31,413 nucleotides of DNA from a virus. Under the pieces are notes generated by a model. It was given only the letters and a program-made list of their open reading frames with translations. It made no database searches and was not told the origin of the DNA. Made by a program: the position numbers and the translations under genes. Positions 1 to 9,124 of the stretch are shown here, one piece after another (position 1 is the stretch's first letter; each line of letters opens with the position of its first letter). The DNA is taken from positions 1 through 31,413 of the IMG/VR virus record IMGVR_UViG_3300037189_000459; one strand, written 5' to 3'.

Positions 1-1793
1 GGATCAACAACTGGATCATTTTTTGGTAGTGCATCTTTTATAGTAGATACAAGTTTTGTAGTAAAGTCACCCATAAAACCGCCACCAGTTTGAGCTGGTG
101 CAGTAGGGTTTGCTTGTGCGTATGCTATGGCTGTGCCTTTACCACCCCAACCTAATTTTTGACGACCATACTTGTCATACAATTTATTTTTTACTTCTCC
201 ACCTTTAGCATACTTATTCATCAACACAGATAAATCTGGCTGATTCTGTTCATAGTAATTGCTGTGTTGAGTAGAAGCTTGCCCACCATCAGAATAATTA
301 ATTATGCCACCCTCAGCTTTACCCTGTGGCTTTGGTGGATAGAAAAAGTCTTTGTAAGTCTTACGATTTTTGTTAGGTGCAAAAGTACCGGGCTGCTTTG
401 GATCAAAAATAGGATTCGCATTCATGTAGCGCATCCATGCCTGACTAGAGCCATCCAAAGTTTTATTGGTAGTAAAGTAGTTACGCAAGAAATTACTTTT
501 CTCTTTTATTGTTTTTGCATAAGCATCCCATGCCAAGCCAATATTTTTGTTAGCCTCATAAGAATTGCTTGGGTTAACAACCGCTTTAAGCAACTGCTTA
601 GCATCAAAGTCAGAAACTGAACCTGTTCCTTCCAATCTTTTTTCAGGTGCAAGCTCAGCAGTAATGTTATCCATTTCTTGAGCAGCAGCTCTGAAGGAAG
701 GTAGTTTTCCAGTAAGAGGGTTGGTTGGGTTTTCTTTATTTAGTTTAAGAAAACGCGCCATCTTTTGCTGAGAGAATTGAGCTTTGTCTGCTGCCTCTTC
801 AACTTTTGCTATTTCAGCTTGCGCACGTTTGCTTGCTTGCAATACTAATTGCTGTTGAGTTTTTTGATCAACATTAGAAAATGGGCTGTCAATCATGACA
901 GGAACACCTAAACGCATACCAGTGTTTTCAGCAGCAGTTAAATTAACTACTGGAGGCGGCTCACCCTTTGGTGCTTTCTGAGGAGGAATGTATGTTTCTT
1001 TTCTTATCTTTGCAGCAGCCGCTTCTCTTACTGCTTGTGGCTGACTAGAATCATTAGCTATGTTTACTAATTCAACAAATTGACCAGAAGGGGTATTAGC
1101 TTTTGTTTTCTTTTCAGTAGTGTATAACTGAATAGCGGCATCCAACTCAGCACGAGCTGGGTCATTCATTGGTAGCGCATCACGCTCTATTTGCATTTGG
1201 CGAAGTCTAGATGCAGATTGACCTCTACCAGTTGCAAGTTTGGTATATACACCAAATTCTTGCTCAGCGTCTTCAGCAGGTTGAGCTGCATTTTGTAATT
1301 GGTATTTTAATTTCAGTGCTTCATAGTCTTGCTTAGCTTTTGTTTGACGATCACTAACACTTGCCATAACTTCAGCAGCATTACCTAATTCTTCACCAAA
1401 TGTACCAAACCTTGTTGGCTTACCAAGAGCAGCAGCAAGTCTAAAATAATCACCACGAGTCCAGCCTTCTTCTGATCTAGCAAGTAAAGCCTCTTGTGCT
1501 TTTTTTAAAATCTCAGCAGTTGTGCTTCTTTCTATTTTCTTTTGCGATAAATAACGCTCGCCAGCTTGACTAGCCTTATTAGCAAATGTTGGATTGCTTA
1601 CATAAGTTTGTTGGCTTATTAAATCAGCATTTGGTTCTTCAGCAACTTCAGCCCTTTGATTAAGGGCTAATAGATCATTATCAGTTGGCATGTCGCTTTG
1701 AAGTAGCTTAGTATTTTCATCCTGTTGAGGAGAAATTAAGCTCTCAAAATCAAACTCTGCCAAGTTATTATTTCTACGAGGTTGATAAGCCAT
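1..1793 (-). CDS. Large internal virion / ejection-type protein, C-terminus cut by window edge
   Basis: An uninterrupted reading frame starts at the ATG at 1793 (MAYQPRRNNNLAEF) and stays open to base 1, giving at least 597 codons with no stop in the window. It is hydrophilic, rich in Ala, Gln, Lys and Glu, and mostly helical in appearance up to about residue 480, with no signal peptide or clear membrane segment. Near residues 493-550 it switches to GG-box peptides (KAEGGIINYSDGGQ and YAKGGEVKNKLYDKYGRQ), which also occur in the proteins at 2815-4350, 13516-15111 and 15128-15427. It follows two other candidate internal proteins after a 19-base gap with a weak AAAGG ribosome site. Position at the end of the virion block, size and composition suggest a large internal/ejected virion protein, but no catalytic motif is visible and no family was recognised with certainty. 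Confidence 0.8.
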   Translation of the reverse strand, partial: MAYQPRRNNNLAEFDFESLISPQQDENTKLLQSDMPTDNDLLALNQRAEVAEEPNADLISQQTYVSNPTFANKASQAGERYLSQKKIERSTTAEILKKAQEALLARSEEGWTRGDYFRLAAALGKPTRFGTFGEELGNAAEVMASVSDRQTKAKQDYEALKLKYQLQNAAQPAEDAEQEFGVYTKLATGRGQSASRLRQMQIERDALPMNDPARAELDAAIQLYTTEKKTKANTPSGQFVELVNIANDSSQPQAVREAAAAKIRKETYIPPQKAPKGEPPPVVNLTAAENTGMRLGVPVMIDSPFSNVDQKTQQQLVLQASKRAQAEIAKVEEAADKAQFSQQKMARFLKLNKENPTNPLTGKLPSFRAAAQEMDNITAELAPEKRLEGTGSVSDFDAKQLLKAVVNPSNSYEANKNIGLAWDAYAKTIKEKSNFLRNYFTTNKTLDGSSQAWMRYMNANPIFDPKQPGTFAPNKNRKTYKDFFYPPKPQGKAEGGIINYSDGGQASTQHSNYYEQNQPDLSVLMNKYAKGGEVKNKLYDKYGRQKLGWGGKGTAIAYAQANPTAPAQTGGGFMGDFTTKLVSTIKDALPKNDPVVD

Positions 1794-1812
1794 TTGTATG
1801 CCTTTAAATTAA

Positions 1813-2811
1813 TTACTTCTTACCAATACCATATATAAGCGCACCAGCCTGAGCAAGCTGTGATAATCCAGATGGGCCTACGGAAGATGCAGGGCCTACT
1901 CCAGTTGCAGTTGATGTAGTAGGGATAGATAAGCCACGAATAGCATTATTTAAGAATGAAATATTCTCTCTTGGATAATCTCTTTGATCAGCAAAATTCT
2001 TGTAAGCCAAATCAAGGTTTCTCTGATTTTGATTTTGCTGTGTAAGACCAACAGCTTCCAATGCAGCAGCCTCATTAAGACCAAGTGACTGCGCCAATGC
2101 ACCAAGAGCGCCAACATTCTGACCAAGTTGAAGTTGTCTAGTAAGGTCTGCTTGAGATATAGCCCCAGTTATTTGACCTAGTTGTCCTTGTCTTGTTAAA
2201 TCAGCTTGGCTTTGAGCCATTGCTTGATTGTAGCCACTAGCTAATGCGCTAGTTTGTTGCGCTAAAGTATCAGCAGATATATCACGCATTGCTTTACCCA
2301 TAGCTGTACCGCTACGGCTACCACCAAACGATCCACCACCAATGAACTGATTCTGAATTGTTGGAATAATGTTTTCAGACAAATTACGCTGAGCCATTTG
2401 ACCGATTCGATTTGTAACCGAATCCATGTATGGGTTCATGTAATTTTGTACATTTGCATAACTAGTTTGAGCTGAATTGTTTAAATAAGGCTGAGCTTTG
2501 CTTAATGCACTAGTATTTCCAAGCTTGTCATATATATTACTTGCTTGATTCATATATGGAAGATAAGAACTAGCAGCTTCAGGTGTTAATGCAAATGCCA
2601 AATTTTGATTATCAGTAAACCCAGCAATACGACTTCCATCGTAAACTTGATATGGTTCTGATGCAATTGCATTAGCCTTACCAATTAAAGCCTGTGTGTA
2701 GTCGTTATACCAAGCAGGTGTTGTGGTAGTTGTAGTTCCATAAGTCTTAACTGATGGAGGTGTAGTACCTCCAAAAAGAAAGTCAGTTACCTTGTCAAGA
2801 ACATTTGCCAT
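1813..2811 (-). CDS. Candidate internal virion (DNA-ejection type) protein
   Basis: This is a 332-residue Ala/Gln/Ser/Asn-rich protein without charged clusters or transmembrane spans. After a Thr-rich N-terminus (about residues 18-32) it has a Gly/Ser stretch near residue 160 (GGGSFGGSRSG). It then has long, low-charge amphipathic segments with repeated QADLTRQ..LGQ units at about residues 200-235. The composition resembles the Gln/Ala-rich proteins that podoviruses store in the head and inject, and similar proteins with the FGGSRSG signature recur in aquatic phages. It sits between two larger candidate ejection proteins, 3 bases after the upstream gene. The ejection role is inferred from composition and context; a tail-fibre-associated role cannot be excluded. 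Confidence 0.75.
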   Translation of the reverse strand: MANVLDKVTDFLFGGTTPPSVKTYGTTTTTTPAWYNDYTQALIGKANAIASEPYQVYDGSRIAGFTDNQNLAFALTPEAASSYLPYMNQASNIYDKLGNTSALSKAQPYLNNSAQTSYANVQNYMNPYMDSVTNRIGQMAQRNLSENIIPTIQNQFIGGGSFGGSRSGTAMGKAMRDISADTLAQQTSALASGYNQAMAQSQADLTRQGQLGQITGAISQADLTRQLQLGQNVGALGALAQSLGLNEAAALEAVGLTQQNQNQRNLDLAYKNFADQRDYPRENISFLNNAIRGLSIPTTSTATGVGPASSVGPSGLSQLAQAGALIYGIGKK

Positions 2812-2814
2812 TTT

Positions 2815-4350
2815 TTAGCCTCTTTGTAAATAAGCTAATGGAGATTTAGCATTAGGAGAAAATTTACCTTTAGCTAAAGATTTTCCTTTTTGCTTTCTTA
2901 AAGATGTTCTCATGCGGTCTAACTGCTTAGCTCCAGCATCCGTTGATCCATTGCCAAGTAATGCAACTGTTTCAGCATCCATCACATACTCGCCATCAGA
3001 AAGAACGGCAGGTATATCATCAGAGCGACCATCAGACAAAGAACTCAAACCACCAGCACGATACCCCTGTGGAGCATTGCCATAGGTGTAATAAGGCGCT
3101 CTAATTTGACCACCAGTTGCTGCTTGTATTGTAGGGTCTGAACTTACAGGAACATATACTGCTGGGTCGTAAAAATTAAACTCACCTGTATTCCCATCAC
3201 GTCTTTCACCATATCTTGTTAAGTCTCCAGTGTATCTATTCCTGTTTCTCTGCATTCGATATTGCTGCATAGGAGTAGTAAATGTAGGACTATTTGCTGG
3301 ATCATTTCTTCTTTGCTCTTCTAAAAGTCTTTCATTTTCTTCTTCTTGTTTTTTCTTAGAATAATAATTTAATCCAAGAGTAGCACCACCAACAATCCAT
3401 GGATTGGTAACATCAACACCAATCATGTCTTTTGAGTATTTACCAACGCTACCTACTGGGTCTTCCCACCAATGATAAGCACCATCTGAAGCTTGTTTTG
3501 CTGCTTCTGTTCCCATATCTACTATTGGTGCTGGATAAGGAACTTGATCAGGTAAAGCACCTAATTCATTTGTGCTTATATCGCTTAAATAATTTTTTGG
3601 TTCTGGGTATATATCTGAAAGTCTTGGTGCTGGTTCTGTATATGCAGCATATTGACCTTTATCAAAACCTAACATGCCATCATCAGTTAAATAAGTTTCA
3701 TTTTTAATAGGCTTATACGGATCAAAATCTATTGGACGATTTGGGTCTAGCAATGAGCTAAATTGATCATTAGCTGGCGCTGCTGACATTAAATCATTAC
3801 CTATGCCATTATCAAGTGATAATTGTTTATTGAAATTATCGCTTGCTGTATCAACTGCTGAAGCTGTTGAAGGTGTTGAGGCATCACTAAATATGTCTGC
3901 AAATGTTGGAGCTTTACTAGTAGCACCTAACGACGAACCAAATGGTTTTGGAGCGCTTGATAAAGCATTTATACCTTCGCTTACTCCAAAATCTAACACG
4001 CCAGCAGTAACACCTGCCCTTAGAGCATCATCAAAATCTCTACCCTGAGCAAGATTAACTGCTGTAGTTGCAAGTCCAGAAGCAATAGCACCCGGGCCAA
4101 CAATGAACGGAATACCAAATGAAGCCGCTGCCGCAGTAATAATAAAACCTAATGGGTCTGCTTTAATTGGTTTAAGAACATAGTCATTTACTAGTTTGCC
4201 AGCATCTTTCCATGTGTCTTCAACAAAATTACCTACATCTTTTACTGACTCTCTTATACCCCTACCTAAATCTTTTGCTGAATCTTCAACCCACTTAGCA
4301 GCTTCTTTAAAAGGTTTGGTTACTTTATTTCTAAATTTTACCCATCCCAT
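2815..4350 (-). CDS. Virion protein with hydrophobic N-terminal segment and conserved LSDGEYV C-terminal box
   Basis: The protein has 511 residues. Residues 1-65 are amphipathic and charged (repeated KDVGNFVEDTWKDAGK-like units). Residues about 67-97 are hydrophobic with many Ala and Gly and could insert in a membrane. The middle is low-complexity and Pro/Asp-rich. The last 100 residues hold a GG-box (YRAGGLSS, about residues 430-437) and then a conserved block: DDIPAVLSDGEYV near 444-456, DAETVALLGNGS near 458-469, and KGKSLAKGKFSPNAKSPLAYL near the end. I know this C-terminal block from many aquatic phage virion proteins, where its function is not established. Membrane-active N-terminus plus position suggest an injected or internal virion protein. 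The start is the ATG 2 bases after the upstream stop. Confidence 0.8.
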   Translation of the reverse strand: MGWVKFRNKVTKPFKEAAKWVEDSAKDLGRGIRESVKDVGNFVEDTWKDAGKLVNDYVLKPIKADPLGFIITAAAASFGIPFIVGPGAIASGLATTAVNLAQGRDFDDALRAGVTAGVLDFGVSEGINALSSAPKPFGSSLGATSKAPTFADIFSDASTPSTASAVDTASDNFNKQLSLDNGIGNDLMSAAPANDQFSSLLDPNRPIDFDPYKPIKNETYLTDDGMLGFDKGQYAAYTEPAPRLSDIYPEPKNYLSDISTNELGALPDQVPYPAPIVDMGTEAAKQASDGAYHWWEDPVGSVGKYSKDMIGVDVTNPWIVGGATLGLNYYSKKKQEEENERLLEEQRRNDPANSPTFTTPMQQYRMQRNRNRYTGDLTRYGERRDGNTGEFNFYDPAVYVPVSSDPTIQAATGGQIRAPYYTYGNAPQGYRAGGLSSLSDGRSDDIPAVLSDGEYVMDAETVALLGNGSTDAGAKQLDRMRTSLRKQKGKSLAKGKFSPNAKSPLAYLQRG

Positions 4351-4351
4351 G

Positions 4352-5005
4352 TTACACCTCGCCTTCAGTTAAATTGTTTTGCAATTGACCTAGTCCACCC
4401 ATAGGTGGTGCAGACATAGAAGGTTGCATTGGTGGCATTTGACCACCACTCATTGGTTGTTGAGGCTGACCAGATTGATTCATCATTCTAGCCATTGCTT
4501 CTTGAGAATTCTTAGGTGGCTCAACATCATAAGGAATTGGCTGCTTTAATTCAGTGCCATTAGGATTACCAATCACAATTCCAATAACATCATCACCATC
4601 GCTGTCTTTATCCATACTGTATTCAATGTCTGGGTTTTTTGGATCGTTTTCAATTATTTCTAAAGCATTAACAAGAGGTTCATTAATGTTCTCTCTTACT
4701 ACTAATAAGAAATAGCCTATTTCATAGGCATCTTTAAAACATTGATAAAGAGCTTGAATAAAATTTTCTTCAGTATCTGCTATTAAAATTCTCATGGAAG
4801 CAATGCCAGCTCTTTTATCATCTCCAAGTAGAACGAATATTGTGTTTCCATATCGAAGGAAATTAGAATTAGGCATCATTCGTTCTTGAACAAATCTAGG
4901 GTATTCAAGCTCTAATGGCAAAACATGATCTTCTTCATTCTCATATGCTTCTTGAATTAGCTCATTTACGCCTAACATTTTTTGTTTGCTGTCAACGATT
5001 GCCAT
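4352..5005 (-). CDS. Conserved phage protein of unknown function, Pro/Met/Gln-rich tail
   Basis: This 217-residue acidic protein has two parts. Residues 1 to about 150 look like a folded alpha/beta domain with many Glu/Asp (for example ENFIQALYQCFKDAYEIGYF). Residues about 160-205 are a disordered Pro, Met, Gln and Gly-rich tail with repeated QPQQPMSGGQMPPM-type sequence. No enzymatic motif or membrane span is visible. It is preceded by an AAAGGAT ribosome site and a 37-base AT-rich gap, and it ends 1 base before the next gene. It lies between the gp10-like tail protein and the candidate ejection proteins, so a virion or virion-assembly role is likely. The precise function is unknown. Confidence 0.75.
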   Translation of the reverse strand: MAIVDSKQKMLGVNELIQEAYENEEDHVLPLELEYPRFVQERMMPNSNFLRYGNTIFVLLGDDKRAGIASMRILIADTEENFIQALYQCFKDAYEIGYFLLVVRENINEPLVNALEIIENDPKNPDIEYSMDKDSDGDDVIGIVIGNPNGTELKQPIPYDVEPPKNSQEAMARMMNQSGQPQQPMSGGQMPPMQPSMSAPPMGGLGQLQNNLTEGEV

Positions 5006-5042
5006 AATTAAATCCTTTTATTTAAAAAAATCGCCAAATAAT

Positions 5043-5270
5043 TTATGCCATTATTTGTGCAAAACGACTAGCCCATTCACGCCAGTCTGAGAAAGAAAGT
5101 GCATCAGGTGGGTTTTTTGAAGTTATGTCAGCAATTGCACATAAAGAGACAGCCCACTCCTGCCACTTTGTCTCATCATCAAGCTGCGGCAAATTGCCAT
5201 AAATATTCAGGTCAAGAACGATCTGATCAGCCCAATCTCTTAATCCTATTATAATAGGTAAAGTTATCAA
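5043..5270 (-). CDS. Small conserved Trp-rich phage protein
   Basis: This 75-residue protein begins at an ATG that overlaps the stop of the gp10-like gene (ATGA). It has a hydrophobic start (MITLPIIIGLRDWADQIV) and two related DW/EW motifs: RDWADQIVLDL near residues 11-21 and SDWREWASRFAQ near residues 61-72, with WQEWAVSLC between them. The repeated Trp pattern suggests a small compact helical protein. Similar small ORFs next to the gp10-like gene occur in related aquatic phages as far as I recall. No function can be assigned; a small tail-assembly or accessory protein is the simplest guess from the tight coupling. Confidence 0.7.
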   Translation of the reverse strand: MITLPIIIGLRDWADQIVLDLNIYGNLPQLDDETKWQEWAVSLCAIADITSKNPPDALSFSDWREWASRFAQIMA

Positions 5271-6898
5271 TTTGTTGCTCCTAACACAGTTCCATCAGCT
5301 TCTTCTATGTGAGCAATTACCTGACCCATTTGGTAGTCGCCATTCAAAGTATTAGACTCAAACCTGAACCGCATCTCTCTTCGTATATCTTTAAAATATA
5401 CAACCTGCTCATAAGGAGTTGTTGGTTCTGCAACTATGGTTTTTACCTCACCAGTTATTTCTTTTGACCTAGCATTTGATCTACCAGTAATTTGCACAGT
5501 CATGTTTCCAGACTGCACAAAATCTGGCTCTAATAATTCACAACGCAATGACTTATCTTGTCCATTTGTTATCAATATACTCATGTCGGCAGTTTCAAAA
5601 TAAGACTGAATAGGTATTACGAAATTAACATCAATCTCATTAACACCAACCTCATGCTCCCAAAGCTTGTAGTTATTTGATTGGAACAAAGTTCTAATAT
5701 CGCCAGAAATGGTCGTTCTTATTAATCCATCCTCAGTTTGACGGATGTCGGCTGCTGGTCTATTAAAGTTATATTCAACACCAGTAAGGAATGGGACTGC
5801 ATAACGAGGGATAAATTCGCCCGCAGAACGCCCCCCATTGGGTAATTCTGTGTCGTACCAAGTATTCTCTTTAACATTGTAAATAATTGCGTGGCTACAC
5901 TCTACAGCATCACCTCTTGGATAGCACCACCAAATTTCACCAAATCTAGGGACTTTGTAAGCAAATACTTTTTGAGCGTATTCCCTGTTTAATCCATCAA
6001 AGAAATAGTTAATATTCAGGACATTTTCTACATCTCTTACAACACCATTAAACATGTAGAAACGGTCAACACCAACCCAGAAATAAACTCCGTCATATTC
6101 AATTATTGACATGGGAGATAAAACTGATGATGCTGAAGTTATGGTGTCAAATTGGAATACCTGCTGTCCACCAACGAATGAAGCTCTGATTACGGCATCA
6201 GTTGACCAATACAATCCTGAAGGAGAATTACCCGGGCCACCTCGAAGGGGCAAACCTCTTACAATTTTTTGAGCAGCAATACGAGCATTACCAGAACCTT
6301 CACCAACTAAGTCAGCAGGGTTTCCGGGGACTGACCAACCTAATGAACCATCAGTTCCAAAAATAGTTAGGTATGGATGTAATACACAAATACCACCACT
6401 AGCAGAAACACCTTCAGGCAATGTAAGCTCAATAAGGCGGTCATTTTCCTGCATGTCTCCATAAAAAACCTGTCCAGATATAGAGTTGTACAAAGAGCTA
6501 AGGTTTGGAGCTGCTTGGGCAATAATCTTATTGCTTGGGACAAGACTGATTGAATCATACAAAACATCAAACTGCCATGAATTATCTAACTGGCTATTTA
6601 ATGTAGCAGGTGTCCTATCATAGACAATACCTGAAAGTCCATCAGCGTCAAGCGTAAATTTTTCTAAAAATGTAGTGCCGCCAGAATGAATGTATGTAGA
6701 TTCATTTTGCGTGAATGACTTCATTCCACGACTAATCTCTGCTAGATAATCGGTTACATTTCTGTACCCATTAATTTTACGAGGCAACCCACGCTGAAAA
6801 CGAACCCATTGTCCATCAACGTAATAGTCACCCTCAAATTTAGTTCCATCGCGTTTAATACCCGCTTTAGAAATTATCCTGACAGGCTTAGCAGCCAT
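5267..6898 (-). CDS. P22 gp10-like DNA stabilisation / tail tube protein
   Basis: This 543-residue beta-rich protein starts MAAKPVRIISKAGIKRDGT and continues YVDGQWVRFQRGLPRKINGY around residues 26-45. That N-terminus is typical of the phage stabilisation (P22 gp10-like) family that plugs the portal after packaging and connects it to the tail hub. The rest has regularly spaced Trp and aromatic residues and short strands, compatible with a propeller-like fold (W.VPG, YFWVGVDRFYMFNG, EIWWCYPRG), as expected for tubular (gp12/gp10-type) podovirus tail proteins. Length fits P22 gp10 (about 470 aa) with moderate expansion. The start overlaps the upstream fibre gene stop by one base. The family call is from motif recall, not a search. 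Confidence 0.75.
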   Translation of the reverse strand: MAAKPVRIISKAGIKRDGTKFEGDYYVDGQWVRFQRGLPRKINGYRNVTDYLAEISRGMKSFTQNESTYIHSGGTTFLEKFTLDADGLSGIVYDRTPATLNSQLDNSWQFDVLYDSISLVPSNKIIAQAAPNLSSLYNSISGQVFYGDMQENDRLIELTLPEGVSASGGICVLHPYLTIFGTDGSLGWSVPGNPADLVGEGSGNARIAAQKIVRGLPLRGGPGNSPSGLYWSTDAVIRASFVGGQQVFQFDTITSASSVLSPMSIIEYDGVYFWVGVDRFYMFNGVVRDVENVLNINYFFDGLNREYAQKVFAYKVPRFGEIWWCYPRGDAVECSHAIIYNVKENTWYDTELPNGGRSAGEFIPRYAVPFLTGVEYNFNRPAADIRQTEDGLIRTTISGDIRTLFQSNNYKLWEHEVGVNEIDVNFVIPIQSYFETADMSILITNGQDKSLRCELLEPDFVQSGNMTVQITGRSNARSKEITGEVKTIVAEPTTPYEQVVYFKDIRREMRFRFESNTLNGDYQMGQVIAHIEEADGTVLGATN

Positions 6899-8025
6899 TA
6901 GAAGCCTCCACCATCAACTGGGTTTAAGCCTAAATTAATTACAGCAGCAGCCGCTGATGTAGCGCCAGTTCCACCCTGAGAAATTGAAATAGGGAATCCA
7001 ACGCCACTACTATCTGCAAACCTAACTTGCGTTCCATTAGAGTACAAAATTGATGCGGTATTAGGATTAATATCAACGCCAGATGCTAGTGTCGTTCTTA
7101 TTGTTAAGGTATAAGCACCTGTGGTTGAATTTGTTACCCAATATTGCTGTACTGTATTCGGTACAATAATAGTTCTGTTGCCAGTTAACAAACCAGTGAA
7201 GTTATAAGAAATACGATTTAATTCAGAGCCAGTTAATGTATAGTTTCCAGAGCCAGCCACATTAATTGATATGTAGTCAAAAGCAAAGCTTGCTGTTTGA
7301 CCTAGACCCAATGTGTAATAGTTTTGTCCATCAGTCATTACAATACAAGAATCTTGTGGCTGCAAATAGATTGAAGTAAACCCATCAATTAAATCTGCAC
7401 CAATAGTGGAAACTAAAACAGTTCCTGAGCCGCCATTTTTAAATTGTACAAACCAATTGTTTCCAGCTTGGACTGCTTCTGGTAATGTAAATACGCCAGC
7501 TCCACCATTCCATAAAAAGGTGTTAGCACGATCAGGTATCAATAAAGTATAGTTTGATGAATACGTTGAGATTGGCATTGATTGAGACAATACAGAGCCA
7601 AGCGCAATAATTCCAGTACCAGCTAAAGCAGCAGCATTGGCAACAGATAATGAAGCACCATATTGATATGCTCTCCAAACACCACCAGTAGTAGTATTAG
7701 ATATTAAATATATCTGCCAAATAGTCCCCGGAATTGGTGCAACTATTAAATTACCAGCCCTATCTTTTACACTAAATTGCTCTCCTCCAACATTGTTAAA
7801 TAAAATTGTAGCTCCAACAGAGGCTTCAGTTGCTGGCGGTAAATAAATTATTCTTCCTGTTGCACTTGGAAATACATCTATTATTGAAGTGGCTAATTGG
7901 ACATCAGCATTAGATTCTAAAGGCCAACTTAAATCTACATCAAAAGATGTCAAATTATAAGATGCATAAGAAACATCAGAAGAAGCAATGTTTGTACCGC
8001 CAAAAATATTAGTATATGTTGTCAT
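6898..8025 (-). CDS. Fibre-like virion protein ending in a GGTGATSAAAA motif
   Basis: This 375-residue Ser/Thr/Asn/Gly-rich protein is composed of predicted short beta strands (GNYTLTGSELNRISYNF, NRTIIVPNTVQQYWV). It ends with ISQGGTGATSAAAAVINLGL and a short PVDGGGF tail. The QGGTGAT(S/T)AAAA..NLG motif is typical of phage tail fibres and often precedes a chaperone or adhesion module, but here the protein stops soon after it. The protein is thus either a short fibre/spike subunit or the proximal part of a fibre. It sits between the second adaptor and the gp10-like protein, consistent with a structural tail component. No enzymatic motif is visible. Confidence 0.7.
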   Translation of the reverse strand: MTTYTNIFGGTNIASSDVSYASYNLTSFDVDLSWPLESNADVQLATSIIDVFPSATGRIIYLPPATEASVGATILFNNVGGEQFSVKDRAGNLIVAPIPGTIWQIYLISNTTTGGVWRAYQYGASLSVANAAALAGTGIIALGSVLSQSMPISTYSSNYTLLIPDRANTFLWNGGAGVFTLPEAVQAGNNWFVQFKNGGSGTVLVSTIGADLIDGFTSIYLQPQDSCIVMTDGQNYYTLGLGQTASFAFDYISINVAGSGNYTLTGSELNRISYNFTGLLTGNRTIIVPNTVQQYWVTNSTTGAYTLTIRTTLASGVDINPNTASILYSNGTQVRFADSSGVGFPISISQGGTGATSAAAAVINLGLNPVDGGGF

Positions 8026-8027
8026 TA

Positions 8028-8681
8028 TTAAGCCTCTTGCCTTGTAGTCGATCTATCTATAATTTTTTTCATGTCTTCAGTATTCAATGAATCAATAGAC
8101 ATTTGATAAAAATTAAGCCATACAGGAATGCGCTCATCATTCTTTAAGAATGGTGTAGCTTCAAGTAAAGTTCCATAAAGCAATGCATTCGGAGCAAAAT
8201 TTGTTAGCCAGTTTTGCTGATTTCCCTCATCAAGCAATTGTGGTAACTCGTAATAAACAATTTCAATCGGATATGCCACATCAGGAGTAGGGGCAAACAC
8301 CCAATGCTGATAATTATAGTCAGCATAAAATACAGGCTGCGCTGTAGCAGTTTCATTAGGCCAATACGTTCTGCAATATTCATAGCTACGAGTAAATAAT
8401 AATTGCCTATTATTTGAACCTGCGCCAGTACCAATATTTATAGATACTGTTTCTCTCCATCTGTCTGGTTTAGCAATAACAGCAACTCCAGCTTGCATAG
8501 CAGTTGTAACAACAGTTTGAAATCCTTGAATCTTTATGTCGCGAGCAATCCTACGCTCAGCGAAGTTAATTAGCTTTGGTATCTGCTCATAGACTATTGG
8601 GTCTGTAGCAGCAGAAGCTCCACGCTCAAGATAATTTCTTACATCATCTCTTAGTGATTGGAATGTCATTGCTACTGGCAT
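8028..8681 (-). CDS. Head-tail adaptor-like protein (phage SU10-adaptor type)
   Basis: The protein has 217 residues. It starts MPVAMTFQSLRDDVRNYLERG and has LINFAERRIARDIKIQGFQ near residues 36-54, where helical bundle residues would ring the portal. A beta-rich middle follows (PDRWRETVSINIG, PVFYADYNYQHWVFAPTP), then a C-terminal helix. This layout matches adaptor proteins of podoviruses with P22/SU10-like connectors. A strong AAGGAG site lies 5 bases before the ATG, inside the end of the peptidase gene, with a TAATG junction. The gp4-like protein at 12460-13446 is a second connector, so this one probably forms another ring. The family call is based on recall of the motif layout. Confidence 0.65.
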   Translation of the reverse strand: MPVAMTFQSLRDDVRNYLERGASAATDPIVYEQIPKLINFAERRIARDIKIQGFQTVVTTAMQAGVAVIAKPDRWRETVSINIGTGAGSNNRQLLFTRSYEYCRTYWPNETATAQPVFYADYNYQHWVFAPTPDVAYPIEIVYYELPQLLDEGNQQNWLTNFAPNALLYGTLLEATPFLKNDERIPVWLNFYQMSIDSLNTEDMKKIIDRSTTRQEA

Positions 8682-9124
8682 TACTTCTCCTTGCTAAAAG
8701 GTCTTGTACCTTTTTTATCAATAATGAGAGCCATTTTTCTAGGCTTCGCATCTTTAGTGTTTGGGATGCTCACATGAGTCCATGAGTCAAATTCTCTTAT
8801 CACCTGATCGTATGGCAAACCTGCTTTTATGATTGCAGATACAACCTCATTGGGAGTCATACCTTTTACTTTAAGGTCTGCTGCAACCCCAAGGCAATGT
8901 TGGCTGGTAGGTTTTCCTCCGACTAGGCGGTTGGCCTCTACACTGCGAAATGCAGAATTTATGCGTAATGGCATGCCAACAACAGTTCGCACTTCTTCCA
9001 AAAATAAAGCTAGGCGACGCAAGTTCATCAACACATCATTATCAGGTGTATTGTCAATACCATGACGCTCCGCTGTTTCACTAGCGGTCATCTCTTCTAG
9101 CGTGAAGTTTGGAGATAAGTTCAT
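8681..9124 (-). CDS. Peptidase M15-type endolysin (cell-wall endopeptidase)
   Basis: The protein has 147 residues. The zinc-peptidase M15 signature is complete: SQHCLGVAADL at residues 74-84 supplies His76 and Asp83, Glu111 lies in VIREFDSW, and WTHVSI supplies His117. The preceding R-x-NSAFRS segment (residues 54-61) is also typical of M15_3 phage peptidases. Such enzymes cut peptide cross-links of peptidoglycan and serve as endolysin. The start (ATG overlapping the holin stop as ATGA) and the adjacent holin-like gene make a standard lysis pair. There is no signal peptide, so export depends on the holin. The C-terminal 25 residues are basic. Confidence 0.85.
   Translation of the reverse strand: MNLSPNFTLEEMTASETAERHGIDNTPDNDVLMNLRRLALFLEEVRTVVGMPLRINSAFRSVEANRLVGGKPTSQHCLGVAADLKVKGMTPNEVVSAIIKAGLPYDQVIREFDSWTHVSIPNTKDAKPRKMALIIDKKGTRPFSKEK

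Noticed and set aside
264-620. 118-aa plus-strand ORF
   Set aside because: It lies wholly antisense to the long partial gene at 1-1793, has no ribosome site context, and its product has no recognisable domain.
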